Shown here: piece by piece, positions 1 through 5,779 of the stretch
How the letters are laid out: each line of letters opens with the position of its first letter
Numbering within the stretch: position 1 is the first letter of the stretch
From: Nautiliaceae bacterium
Lineage (GTDB): Bacteria > Campylobacterota > Campylobacteria > Campylobacterales > Nautiliaceae
Assembly: GCA_027035735.1 (NCBI GenBank)
Contig: JALVUH010000093.1
Span: forward strand, 1 to 7,536
Length of the DNA stretch: 7,536 nucleotides
Direction: 5' to 3'
Made by a program: the position numbers and the translations under genes
The notes under the pieces: generated by a model
The model's database searches: none
The model's input: the letters and a program-made list of their open reading frames with translations, nothing else
Told to the model about the DNA's origin: nothing

Positions 1-415
1 TAAGCAAAATATATATAAAAATTAGAGTGATTATTAAAATGAAGATAAATTCTAAAATAAACATTTTTAAGATTTTTAATTTTATATTTAATAATTCTTT
101 ATTATATGTTTTTTTAGAAGCTATTAATTCTAGATAATATGTTTTAAATTGAGGAATGTCAAAAAACATAAAATAATTATTTTTATCTTGATATAGATGG
201 AGTAATTGTATATGTTTGTTTTTTTTCACAAAGTCTATTTTTATATTTTTGCAATTTAATTTATATGAACAAATCTCTAAATCTTTTTTTATTTTATCTT
301 TTAAAAAATGTTTTTCTTTAATATAAATGTTATAGTTTATTGAACTTATTAAAAATAATAATAGACTAAAAATGATAAAAAAACTATAAATTAAAAATTT
401 TTTTTCAAATTTCAA
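1..415 (-). CDS. Sensor histidine kinase, N-terminal part (cut by window edge)
   Basis: This is the membrane-sensor end of a probable two-component histidine kinase; 138 codons are visible and the frame stays open to the left edge. The protein begins MKFEKKFLIYSFF. It has a first membrane segment at about residues 7-24, an extracytoplasmic region of about 90 residues, and a second membrane segment at about 118-138. The HAMP, dimerisation and ATPase parts lie outside the window, so the kinase call rests on this topology and on the response regulator directly upstream. The start is a TTG at 415-413, overlapping the regulator's end by 11 bases. A purine-rich site (aggagaagga) lies about 7 bases upstream, inside the regulator's last codons. 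No ATG occurs in frame until beyond the first membrane segment. The sensor region has a Cys49-X5-Cys55 pair. The ligand cannot be deduced. The layout resembles Campylobacterota kinases I recall with a similar CSxxLxC motif. Confidence 0.75.
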   Translation of the reverse strand, partial: MKFEKKFLIYSFFIIFSLLLFLISSINYNIYIKEKHFLKDKIKKDLEICSYKLNCKNIKIDFVKKNKHIQLLHLYQDKNNYFMFFDIPQFKTYYLELIASKKTYNKELLNIKLKILKMFILEFIFILIITLIFIYILL

Positions 416-1031
416 TTAAATATCCTTCTCCTCTTATATTTTTAATATCAATTCCAAGTTTATTTTTTAATTTATTAATATTGACTCTTAAAGATGAATC
501 TGTGGAATTTGTAATATCTATTAGTTGTTCTTTGGATACGACTCTATTTGTATTTGTAATTAATTCATGAAAAATATCTTTTAATGTTGAGCCAAGAGAT
601 ATTATTTTACCATTTTTTCTAATTTCTTTAGTAATTGGATTATATTCTATATCTTTTATTTTTATAACATTGTTATTTTTATTTATTTTAGCTTTTATTC
701 TAATAAGCAATTCTTCAGGTTCAAAAGGTTTTTTTATATAATCCTCACTTCCAGCTTCAAATGCTTTGGCCATTGTATTTAAATCTGTAAGTGCTGTAAT
801 AAAAATAGTTGGTGTATTATCATCTGCATTTTTTAAATTTTTCAAAACTTCTATTCCGTTTTCATCCGGTAAGTTTATATCAAAAATATATAAATCATAT
901 TTTTTATTAAAAGTTTTTTCATATGCTTCTTCGGCATTATTAGCAATATCAACTTCATAATTTTCTAGTTCAAGTATCTCTTTTAAAGTAGTAGCAAGAT
1001 TATAGTCATCTTCTAAAAGTAGTATTTTCAT
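405..1031 (-). CDS. OmpR-family response regulator
   Basis: A two-component transcription regulator of 208 residues, expected to be phosphorylated by its partner kinase and then to bind DNA in the cytoplasm. The receiver domain (about 1-115) has the acidic pair Asp8/Asp9, the phosphoacceptor Asp51 in FDINLPDENG, the switch Thr79 and the conserved Lys101-Pro102. The C-terminal part (about 123-208) is a compact winged-helix domain of the OmpR/PhoB type, ending in the typical IRGEGYLIEI wing. The total is a little shorter than usual (220-240 residues), because the linker and effector domain are short. The ATG is well placed behind an AAGGAG ribosome site. The downstream gene on the same strand overlaps by 11 bases and looks like the cognate kinase, so the two are probably translationally coupled. 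The family is clear, but the target genes and signal are unknown and I give no symbol. Confidence 0.93.
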   Translation of the reverse strand: MKILLLEDDYNLATTLKEILELENYEVDIANNAEEAYEKTFNKKYDLYIFDINLPDENGIEVLKNLKNADDNTPTIFITALTDLNTMAKAFEAGSEDYIKKPFEPEELLIRIKAKINKNNNVIKIKDIEYNPITKEIRKNGKIISLGSTLKDIFHELITNTNRVVSKEQLIDITNSTDSSLRVNINKLKNKLGIDIKNIRGEGYLIEI

Positions 1032-1049
1032 TTTTCTCCTTTATCTTTT

Positions 1050-1077
1050 ATGATACAATTTTATAAAAAAAAGGCAA
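1050..1077 (-). promoter_or_regulatory. Putative sigma-70 promoter of the response regulator operon
   Basis: On the minus strand TTGCCT (1077-1072) and TATCAT (1055-1050) are separated by 16 bases, with the regulator's ATG about 18 bases further on. The spacing and hexamers fit a housekeeping promoter, but the match is moderate. The -10 shares bases with the candidate -10 of divergent hisD, and the -35 covers the hisD leader. The two transcripts would therefore compete for polymerase. Confidence 0.4.
1054..1059 (+). promoter_or_regulatory. Putative -10 element of hisD
   Basis: TACAAT preceded by TGA sits about 21 bases before the hisD start codon, giving a short leader that carries a weak AAGG ribosome site (1071-1074). 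Upstream is T-rich, without a clear -35, as is common in Campylobacterota. It overlaps the candidate -10 of the divergent response regulator gene. It is supported by position and sequence only. Confidence 0.35.
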
Positions 1078-1080
1078 GTA

Positions 1081-2379
1081 ATGAAAATACTTGATATAAA
1101 TAATCCGGGATTTGAAAAAGATTTTGAAGAAATATTAAACAGAGGGAAAATGGACATTGAAGAGGTTGAGGAGATAGTTAAGAATATAATTAATGAAGTG
1201 AAAAATGAAGGAAATAAAGCTCTTTTTAGACATATTGCCAAGTTTGATAAATGGACTCCTAAAAAAGATAGTGATTTAGAAATTGATAAGAGTTTAATGA
1301 AGAAAGCTTATGAAAGACTTGATAGTGACTTAAAAAAAGCACTTCATTTAGCGTATGATAGAATAAAATCATATCATGAAAAACAGCTACCAAAATCATG
1401 GATGGATTTTGAAAAGAATGGTTCAATTCTTGGTCAAAAAGTAACACCAGTTGAGAGAGCTGGAGTGTATGTCCCAGGTGGTAAAGCATTTTATCCAAGC
1501 TCACTTCTTATGAATGTAATTCCTGCAATTGTAGCAGGAGTTGAAGAGATAATAGTTACAACTCCTGTAATTGAAAATAAACCAAATGAGCTTTTACTTG
1601 CGGCTCTTTATATTTGTGGTATGCCAAAAACATTTAAAGTAGGGGGTGCTAGTGCAATAGCAGCTCTTGCGTATGGGACTGAAAGTGTTCCAAAAGTAGA
1701 TGTTATTACAGGTCCTGGGAATATTTTTGTTGCAACTGCCAAAAAGTTAGTTTATGGAGAAGTAAATATTGATATGATAGCAGGTCCAAGCGAAATAGGA
1801 ATAATTGCAGATGAGAGTGCAAAACCAAATTATTTGGCAATTGACCTTTTATCTCAAGCAGAACATGATGAAATGGCAAGTTCTATTTTAATCACTGATT
1901 CAAAAGAGATAGCAGATTTGACTGCAATTAAAGTAGAAGAGTTTTTAAAAGGACTTGAAAGAGTTGATATTGCAAGAAAATCAATTGAAAGTAGAGGTGC
2001 TATAATTGTTACAAATGATATTGATGAAGCAATTGAACTTATGAATAAAATTGCACCAGAACATCTTGAAATAATGACAGCAAATCCATTTGAACTTTTA
2101 CCAAAAATCAAAAATGCCGGGGCAATATTTTTAGGAGAAAACACTCCTGAACCAATAGGGGATTATATAGCAGGACCAAATCATACTTTGCCAACTGGAG
2201 GAACAGCAAGATTTTATTCACCATTAAATGTAGAAGTATTTATGAAAAAATCTTCTATAATTTATTTTAGTAAAAATGCTATTAAAGAGATGGGTCAAGA
2301 TTGTGCTCTTTTGGCTCATACAGAAATGCTTACAGCTCATGAAAAATCAGTATTAGAAAGATTAAATGGAGAAAATTAG
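1081..2379 (+). CDS. hisD: Histidinol dehydrogenase
   Basis: Catalyses the last two steps of histidine biosynthesis, the four-electron NAD-dependent oxidation of L-histidinol to L-histidine, as a cytoplasmic zinc-dependent homodimer. The 432 residues match the usual length (about 430). The conserved core is intact: GPGNIFVATAKK (211-222), IAGPSEIG (233-240), LLSQAEHDE (256-264), APEHLE (325-330), EPIGDYIAGPNHTLPTGG (357-374) and the C-terminal AHEKSV (419-424). Zinc ligands fall at Gln259, His262, Asp361 and His420, and the catalytic pair at Glu327-His328, almost identical in position to the Escherichia coli enzyme. The ATG is the only sensible start; it follows a weak AAGG site by six bases. 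No other his genes are in view, so the pathway is scattered here. The gene overlaps the next one by 14 bases, suggesting one transcript. Confidence 0.97.
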   Translation: MKILDINNPGFEKDFEEILNRGKMDIEEVEEIVKNIINEVKNEGNKALFRHIAKFDKWTPKKDSDLEIDKSLMKKAYERLDSDLKKALHLAYDRIKSYHEKQLPKSWMDFEKNGSILGQKVTPVERAGVYVPGGKAFYPSSLLMNVIPAIVAGVEEIIVTTPVIENKPNELLLAALYICGMPKTFKVGGASAIAALAYGTESVPKVDVITGPGNIFVATAKKLVYGEVNIDMIAGPSEIGIIADESAKPNYLAIDLLSQAEHDEMASSILITDSKEIADLTAIKVEEFLKGLERVDIARKSIESRGAIIVTNDIDEAIELMNKIAPEHLEIMTANPFELLPKIKNAGAIFLGENTPEPIGDYIAGPNHTLPTGGTARFYSPLNVEVFMKKSSIIYFSKNAIKEMGQDCALLAHTEMLTAHEKSVLERLNGEN

Positions 2380-2779
2380 TGATTTTTTAATTTCTCTTCT
2401 TCCTTCTAGTGTTTATACTTTTTTGGTTTATCTTTTGATAGTAACTCTTTTTTCTATAAGTTTAATATTTATATTAGCCATAAAAAATAGACCTAAAAAA
2501 CAAAAAATTAAAAAAGAGATAACTATTGATGATTTATTAAAAATTGCAAATAATCAAAAATCTACTACAAAAGATTTGATTTTTGCATTAAATTATTTTT
2601 TGAATAATTTTAAAGTTAATAATAATGAAAAAAAGTCTTTTGAATTTTTTAAAAAAATACTAAATCATAAAAATCGTTCAAAAGAGATATTTGACATATT
2701 TCATGGGAAGATATTACCTGCTAATTTAGAATATAAAAATGAACTTGATCAGCTAGAAAAGAAAGCACTAAATAAATAA
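2366..2779 (+). CDS. Small single-pass membrane protein of unknown function
   Basis: I do not recognise a named family. The 137-residue product has one strong hydrophobic segment at about residues 16-39. It is followed by a very basic stretch (KNRPKKQKIKK, 40-50), which predicts an N-outside, C-inside anchor with about 90 cytoplasmic residues. The cytoplasmic part looks helical and highly charged (for example EITIDDLLKIANNQ at 51-64 and a Lys/Glu-rich C-terminus). No catalytic motif or metal-binding cysteines are visible. The ATG lies inside the last codons of hisD, 14 bases before its end, with only a weak AGAAAG site, so translation is probably coupled to hisD. The stop is seven bases from the convergent rpsO stop. 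Codon use resembles the neighbours and there is no sign of decay. A role in histidine synthesis is not implied by the sequence. Confidence 0.8.
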   Translation: MEKISDFLISLLPSSVYTFLVYLLIVTLFSISLIFILAIKNRPKKQKIKKEITIDDLLKIANNQKSTTKDLIFALNYFLNNFKVNNNEKKSFEFFKKILNHKNRSKEIFDIFHGKILPANLEYKNELDQLEKKALNK

Positions 2780-2799
2780 AGACAGATTAAACTCTGTCT
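2770..2799 (-). terminator. Rho-independent terminator of rpsO, overlapping its stop codon
   Basis: Read on the minus strand, AGACAGA (2799-2793) and TCTGTCT (2786-2780) form a perfect 7-bp stem around a six-base loop. A T-rich tail (TTATTTATTT) follows. The loop contains the rpsO stop codon (TAA, 2789-2787), so the left arm is formed by the last sense codons of rpsO. On the plus strand the following bases (CTTAAGTTAAG) are much less T-rich, so it would serve the hisD transcript poorly. Confidence 0.65.
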
Positions 2800-3062
2800 C
2801 TTAAGTTAAGTTCTGCGATTACTTTTAAGTAAGTTTCGTGATCTTTTCTTTTTAGATATCTCATAAGTCTTTTTCTTTGACCTACGAGTTTAAGTAGTCC
2901 AAGTCTACTTGAATGGTCTTTTTTGTGTTTTTGTAAATGTTCGTTGATTTCATTGATTCTTTCAGTCAAAAGTGCGATTTGAACCGCAGGACTTCCAGTA
3001 TCTTTTTCATCTTTTCCGAATTTAGCGATAATTTCTCTTTTTTTCGCCGAATCCAAAGCCAT
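2787..3062 (-). CDS. rpsO: 30S ribosomal protein S15
   Basis: A primary 16S rRNA-binding protein of the small subunit platform, also involved in subunit bridging. The 91 residues match the family (about 89-90). Conserved features are the N-terminal MALDSAKKREII, DTGSPAVQIALLTERI (about 22-37), the HKKDHSSRLGLLKLVGQRKRLMRYL block (about 46-70) that contacts 16S rRNA, and the LNLRD ending. I chose the ATG at 3062-3060 because it gives the family N-terminus and follows a strong AGGAGG site by about five bases. An in-frame ATG 33 bases upstream would add 11 residues (MKMKFTNQEAN) not typical of S15 and would place the ribosome site inside the gene. It appears to be a single-gene unit, with a promoter at 3104-3132 and a terminator over its stop. 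In many bacteria S15 represses its own translation, but I see no recognisable leader structure in the roughly 35-base leader. Confidence 0.98.
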   Translation of the reverse strand: MALDSAKKREIIAKFGKDEKDTGSPAVQIALLTERINEINEHLQKHKKDHSSRLGLLKLVGQRKRLMRYLKRKDHETYLKVIAELNLRDRV

Positions 3063-3103
3063 GTTAGCCTCCTGATTGGTAAATTTCATTTTCATGAGAT
3101 GAA

Positions 3104-3132
3104 AGTATATCTCTTTTTAGGAAAAAAAGCAA
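3104..3132 (-). promoter_or_regulatory. Sigma-70 promoter of rpsO
   Basis: On the minus strand TTGCTT (3132-3127) and TATACT (3109-3104) are separated by exactly 17 bases, a good housekeeping match. The predicted transcript starts near 3097, leaving a leader of about 35 bases that carries AGGAGG before the rpsO start. This is the best-formed promoter in the window, as expected for a ribosomal protein gene. The -35 lies within an AT-rich inverted repeat (3125-3154). Confidence 0.6.
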
Positions 3133-3154
3133 ATTTTTTGATAAAATTGCTTTT
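3125..3154. repeat. AT-rich inverted repeat between rpsO and the Rrf2 regulator gene
   Basis: AAAAGCAAATTTT (3125-3137) and AAAATTGCTTTT (3143-3154) are complementary apart from one extra A in the left arm, with a five-base loop (TTGAT). It overlaps the rpsO -35 and lies upstream of the rrf2 -10 candidates. It could be an operator or chance symmetry in AT-rich DNA. On the minus strand it is followed by a T run like a terminator, but no gene reads into it from that side. Confidence 0.4.
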
Positions 3155-3181
3155 CTTAGTATAGATTTAAGATAAAATTGG

Positions 3182-3187
3182 TATAAT
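3182..3187 (+). promoter_or_regulatory. Putative -10 element of the Rrf2 regulator-flhA operon
   Basis: A perfect TATAAT precedes the regulator's start codon, without a clear -35. If used, transcription would begin near 3194, inside the ribosome site, giving a very short leader of about 11 bases. A second candidate, TATAGA at 3160-3165, would give a leader of about 33 bases. I cannot decide between them from sequence. Confidence 0.4.
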
Positions 3188-3204
3188 TTTCAAAAAGGAT
3201 TTTT

Positions 3205-3621
3205 ATGCTTTTTACTAAATCTACTGCATATGCCTTACAAGCATTAATTGAACTTTCAAAATATGATAAACCAATTGATGTAACTGCATTGTCAGAAAAA
3301 ACAGAAATTCCCAAGCCTTTTTTAGCGAAGCTTTTGCAAAATCTCTCAAAGAAAAATATGATTAAATCTTATAAAGGAATACATGGAGGATTTTTATTAA
3401 CAAAAGAGCCTAAAGATATAAAAATAATAGATATTTTTAAAATTATTGAAGATAAAGACTCTTTAGTATTTTATTGTTCTTCAGATGCAAGAAATTGTAC
3501 TAGAGATAGAAGTGCGATATGTTCTACTATGCCTTTTTTTAATAAATTAGAAAATGAAATTGATAAAATTATAGAAAAATATACCTTAGCTGATGTTATA
3601 AGGATGAAATCTGATAAATAA
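3205..3621 (+). CDS. Rrf2/IscR-family transcription regulator
   Basis: A 138-residue cytoplasmic DNA-binding protein. The N-terminal winged helix-turn-helix is typical of the family: STAYALQALIELS (6-18), IPKPFLAKLLQNLSKKNMI (35-53) and the wing SYKGIHGGFLLTKEP (55-69). Three cysteines at 91, 98 and 106 sit where IscR and NsrR carry the cysteines of their Fe-S cluster, so a cluster sensing iron-sulfur status, oxygen or nitric oxide is likely, although the spacing (X6, X7) is wider than the X5, X5 of IscR. An AAAAAGGA ribosome site precedes the ATG at good distance. Divergent from rpsO, it overlaps or abuts flhA downstream and probably shares its transcript. I recall a similar regulator between rpsO and flhA in Campylobacter (Cj0883c), so the position seems conserved. 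The target genes are unknown, so no symbol is given. Confidence 0.93.
   Translation: MLFTKSTAYALQALIELSKYDKPIDVTALSEKTEIPKPFLAKLLQNLSKKNMIKSYKGIHGGFLLTKEPKDIKIIDIFKIIEDKDSLVFYCSSDARNCTRDRSAICSTMPFFNKLENEIDKIIEKYTLADVIRMKSDK
3600..3613 (+). promoter_or_regulatory. Ribosome site and probable CTG start of flhA
   Basis: AAGGA (3600-3604) lies six bases before CTG (3611-3613) and nine before ATA (3614-3616), within the last codons of the Rrf2 regulator gene. An ATG overlaps it at 3604 but is in the regulator's frame and leads to that gene's stop at 3619-3621. No standard start exists in the flhA frame here, so this site decides the start. Terminating regulator ribosomes could reinitiate at it. 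Confidence 0.5.
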
Positions 3622-5779
3622 AGTCAAAAATACGCTAAAATTAATTAGCGAAGTTACAGATATTGGTGTTGTTATTTTTGTATTTTCAATACTTTTAATA
3701 ATTATAGTTCCATTACCTAATACCTTTTTAGATTTTTTTCTTACTATTTCTTTATCTGTTTCTGTATTGATTTTATTATTATCTTTATATATTCCAAGAC
3801 CTACTGACTTTACTACATTTCCTACCTTAATTTTAATAGTAACTTTATATAGACTCTCTTTAAATGTAGCCACAACTAGAATGATTCTCTCAAAAGGATA
3901 TGAAGGACCAGATGCAGTAAGTAAAATAATAAGTGCATTTGGTGAATTTGTGGTAGGAGGTAATTATATCATAGGGATTATTGTATTTATTATTTTAGTA
4001 GTTATAAATTTTTTGGTAATTACTCAAGGTTCTACTAGGGTTGCTGAAGTTGCTGCAAGATTTACTCTTGATGCATTACCTGGTAAACAGATGGCAATAG
4101 ATGCTGATTTGAATGCTGGGTTAATAGATGAAGCAGAAGCTAAAAGAAGAAGAGAAGAGTTAATAAAAGAAGCAAATTTTTATGGGGCTATGGATGGGGC
4201 TAGTAAATTTGTAAAAGGTGATGCAATAGCTGGTATTATTATTACTACAGTTAATATCATTGCTGGATTTTTAATAGGTGTTTTTCAACACGGAATGGAT
4301 TTAGCTCAAGCAGCACAAACTTATACTATTCTTACAATAGGTGATGGTTTAGTTTCACAGCTTCCAGCGCTTATGACCTCAACTGCTACAGGTATTATAA
4401 TTACCCGTGCTACAAAAGATGAATCAAATTTTGCAGAAGGTGTTATTAAGCAGTTGGTTAGAGATTATAAAGTTATGTTTATAGTAGGAACAATACTTTT
4501 CTTTATGGCATTTATACCGGGATTTCCTAGAGGAAGTATGATATTTGTAGGATTTATATTTTTAATAGCAGGATATATTATGATGGAAACTCAAAAAGGC
4601 GAAGATCCAATTGCTACTATTTTAAATAAATTTAGAAAAAAACCTATAAAAAAAGAGGAGAAAAAAGAAAAAAAAGAGATATCTTCAAAAGAAAAGAAAA
4701 AAGAAAAAAAAGAACTCTCACCAGAAGAAGAGAAAAAAGTATTAGAAGAGGTATTAAAAGTAGAACTACTTGAACTTGATATAGGATATCAACTTATAAG
4801 AATTGCAGACCCAAATCAAGGAGGTGATTTACTTGATAGAATAAAGGCTATGAGGAAAAAAGTAGCAAATGAGTATGGTTTTTTGGTTCCTCAAATTAGA
4901 ATAAAAGATAATCTTAATTTAAAACCAAATGAATATGAAATTTTATTAAAAGGAGTTGAGGTAGCAAAAGGTGAAATTTTTCCTGATAAATATTTGGCTA
5001 TGGCAACTCCTATGGTTATTGAAGAGATTGATGGTATAAAAGTTAAAGAGCCAGCTTTTGGAATTGATGCAATATGGATAGATGAAGATAAAAAAGAAGA
5101 GGCTCTTATGAATGGATATACAGTAGTTGACCCATCTACTGTAATAGTTACTCATTTAAATGAGATTATTAAAAAATATGCAGAAGAACTTTTAACTCGT
5201 CAAGATATTCAAGAGTTGCTTGATAGAGTTAAAAAAGATTATCCTGCTATTGTTGAAGATGCCTTGAAGGTTGCAAATATTGGTTTAATTCAAAGAGTTC
5301 TTAAAAATTTACTTCATGAAAAAATACCTATTAAAGATATGATAACTATACTTGAGACAATAGCAGACATTGCAGAATATACCAAAAATCCAGATATCAT
5401 AACAGAACAAGTCAGAAGTGCATTAAGTAGAGTTATTACAAAACTTTATGCTGATGAAGAAGGAGTTTTGAAACTTGTTACTTTTGATTCTCCTACAGAG
5501 CAGTATTTAATGAATAAATTAAAACAACAAGGAGAACAAAAGCAATTTATATTAACAGTTGCTGAGATGAATAAATTGGTAGAAGAAGTAAGCAATGCAG
5601 CAAGTGAAATTTTAAATAAAGGAATAGCTCCTGTTGTTTTAATAGTAGATCCAATGATTAGAAAACCTCTAGCAGAAATTTTAGAGAGGTTTGGCGTTGA
5701 TGTAGTTGTTTTATCTCATTCTGAAATTGATCCTAATGCCAAATTTGAAGTTTTAGGAAGTATTTCTATTGATTTTTAA
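3611..5779 (+). CDS. flhA: Flagellar biosynthesis protein FlhA (probable CTG start)
   Basis: Inner-membrane core of the flagellar type III export apparatus; it uses the proton motive force and docks chaperone-substrate complexes through its cytoplasmic domain. The N-terminal part has about eight membrane segments (first about 18-36, then 38-60). The family signature LPGKQMAIDADLNAG lies at 156-170, and FYGAMDGASKFVKGDAIAG follows at 190-208, with Asp204 the likely counterpart of the essential Asp208 of Salmonella. A Lys/Glu-rich linker (about 342-377) leads to the cytoplasmic domain (about 378-722). The family N-terminus requires reading from about 3611, but the frame is closed by TGA at 3605-3607 and has no ATG, GTG or TTG before a TTG at 3767, which would remove the first membrane segment. 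CTG at 3611, six bases after AAGGA (3600-3604), is my choice; ATA at 3614 is the alternative. This gives 722 residues, close to Campylobacter FlhA, and overlaps the regulator's end by 11 bases. Confidence 0.93.
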   Translation: MINKVKNTLKLISEVTDIGVVIFVFSILLIIIVPLPNTFLDFFLTISLSVSVLILLLSLYIPRPTDFTTFPTLILIVTLYRLSLNVATTRMILSKGYEGPDAVSKIISAFGEFVVGGNYIIGIIVFIILVVINFLVITQGSTRVAEVAARFTLDALPGKQMAIDADLNAGLIDEAEAKRRREELIKEANFYGAMDGASKFVKGDAIAGIIITTVNIIAGFLIGVFQHGMDLAQAAQTYTILTIGDGLVSQLPALMTSTATGIIITRATKDESNFAEGVIKQLVRDYKVMFIVGTILFFMAFIPGFPRGSMIFVGFIFLIAGYIMMETQKGEDPIATILNKFRKKPIKKEEKKEKKEISSKEKKKEKKELSPEEEKKVLEEVLKVELLELDIGYQLIRIADPNQGGDLLDRIKAMRKKVANEYGFLVPQIRIKDNLNLKPNEYEILLKGVEVAKGEIFPDKYLAMATPMVIEEIDGIKVKEPAFGIDAIWIDEDKKEEALMNGYTVVDPSTVIVTHLNEIIKKYAEELLTRQDIQELLDRVKKDYPAIVEDALKVANIGLIQRVLKNLLHEKIPIKDMITILETIADIAEYTKNPDIITEQVRSALSRVITKLYADEEGVLKLVTFDSPTEQYLMNKLKQQGEQKQFILTVAEMNKLVEEVSNAASEILNKGIAPVVLIVDPMIRKPLAEILERFGVDVVVLSHSEIDPNAKFEVLGSISIDF
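4660..4713 (+). repeat. Short direct repeat in the FlhA linker
   Basis: The 18-base sequence GAAAAAAGAAAAAAAAGA occurs at 4660-4677 and again, unchanged, at 4696-4713, a 36-base period that keeps the frame. It encodes KKEKKEIS (residues 351-358) and KKEKKELS (363-370), a 12-residue repeat in the charged linker between the membrane and cytoplasmic domains of FlhA. Linker length and sequence vary across the family. Each copy carries a run of eight A. Confidence 0.85.

Noticed and set aside
766..960. Short open frame on the plus strand, antisense to the response regulator
   Set aside because: It lies wholly within a well-supported gene, has no recognisable protein features and no ribosome site; a shadow of the coding strand.
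1041..2144. Three short minus-strand open frames antisense to hisD (1041-1241, 1259-1504, 1854-2144)
   Set aside because: They are antisense to a fully intact hisD, low-complexity and without motifs.
3063..3095. Upstream in-frame ATG extending rpsO by 11 residues
   Set aside because: The extension does not resemble the S15 N-terminus, lies between the promoter and the strong AGGAGG site, and the ATG at 3062 gives exactly the family start.
2937..3164. Plus-strand open frame antisense to rpsO and its leader
   Set aside because: Antisense to S15 and its promoter, with Phe/Ser-rich shadow composition.
3604..3621. Programmed frameshift joining the Rrf2 regulator to FlhA
   Set aside because: A +1 shift would be needed in the last codons, but I see no convincing slippery site or stimulator; overlap with reinitiation at a non-standard start is simpler.
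3767..5779. flhA starting at the TTG at 3767
   Set aside because: It would remove about 52 residues including the whole first membrane segment and part of the second, which are well matched to the FlhA family in the upstream open frame, and no ribosome site precedes it.
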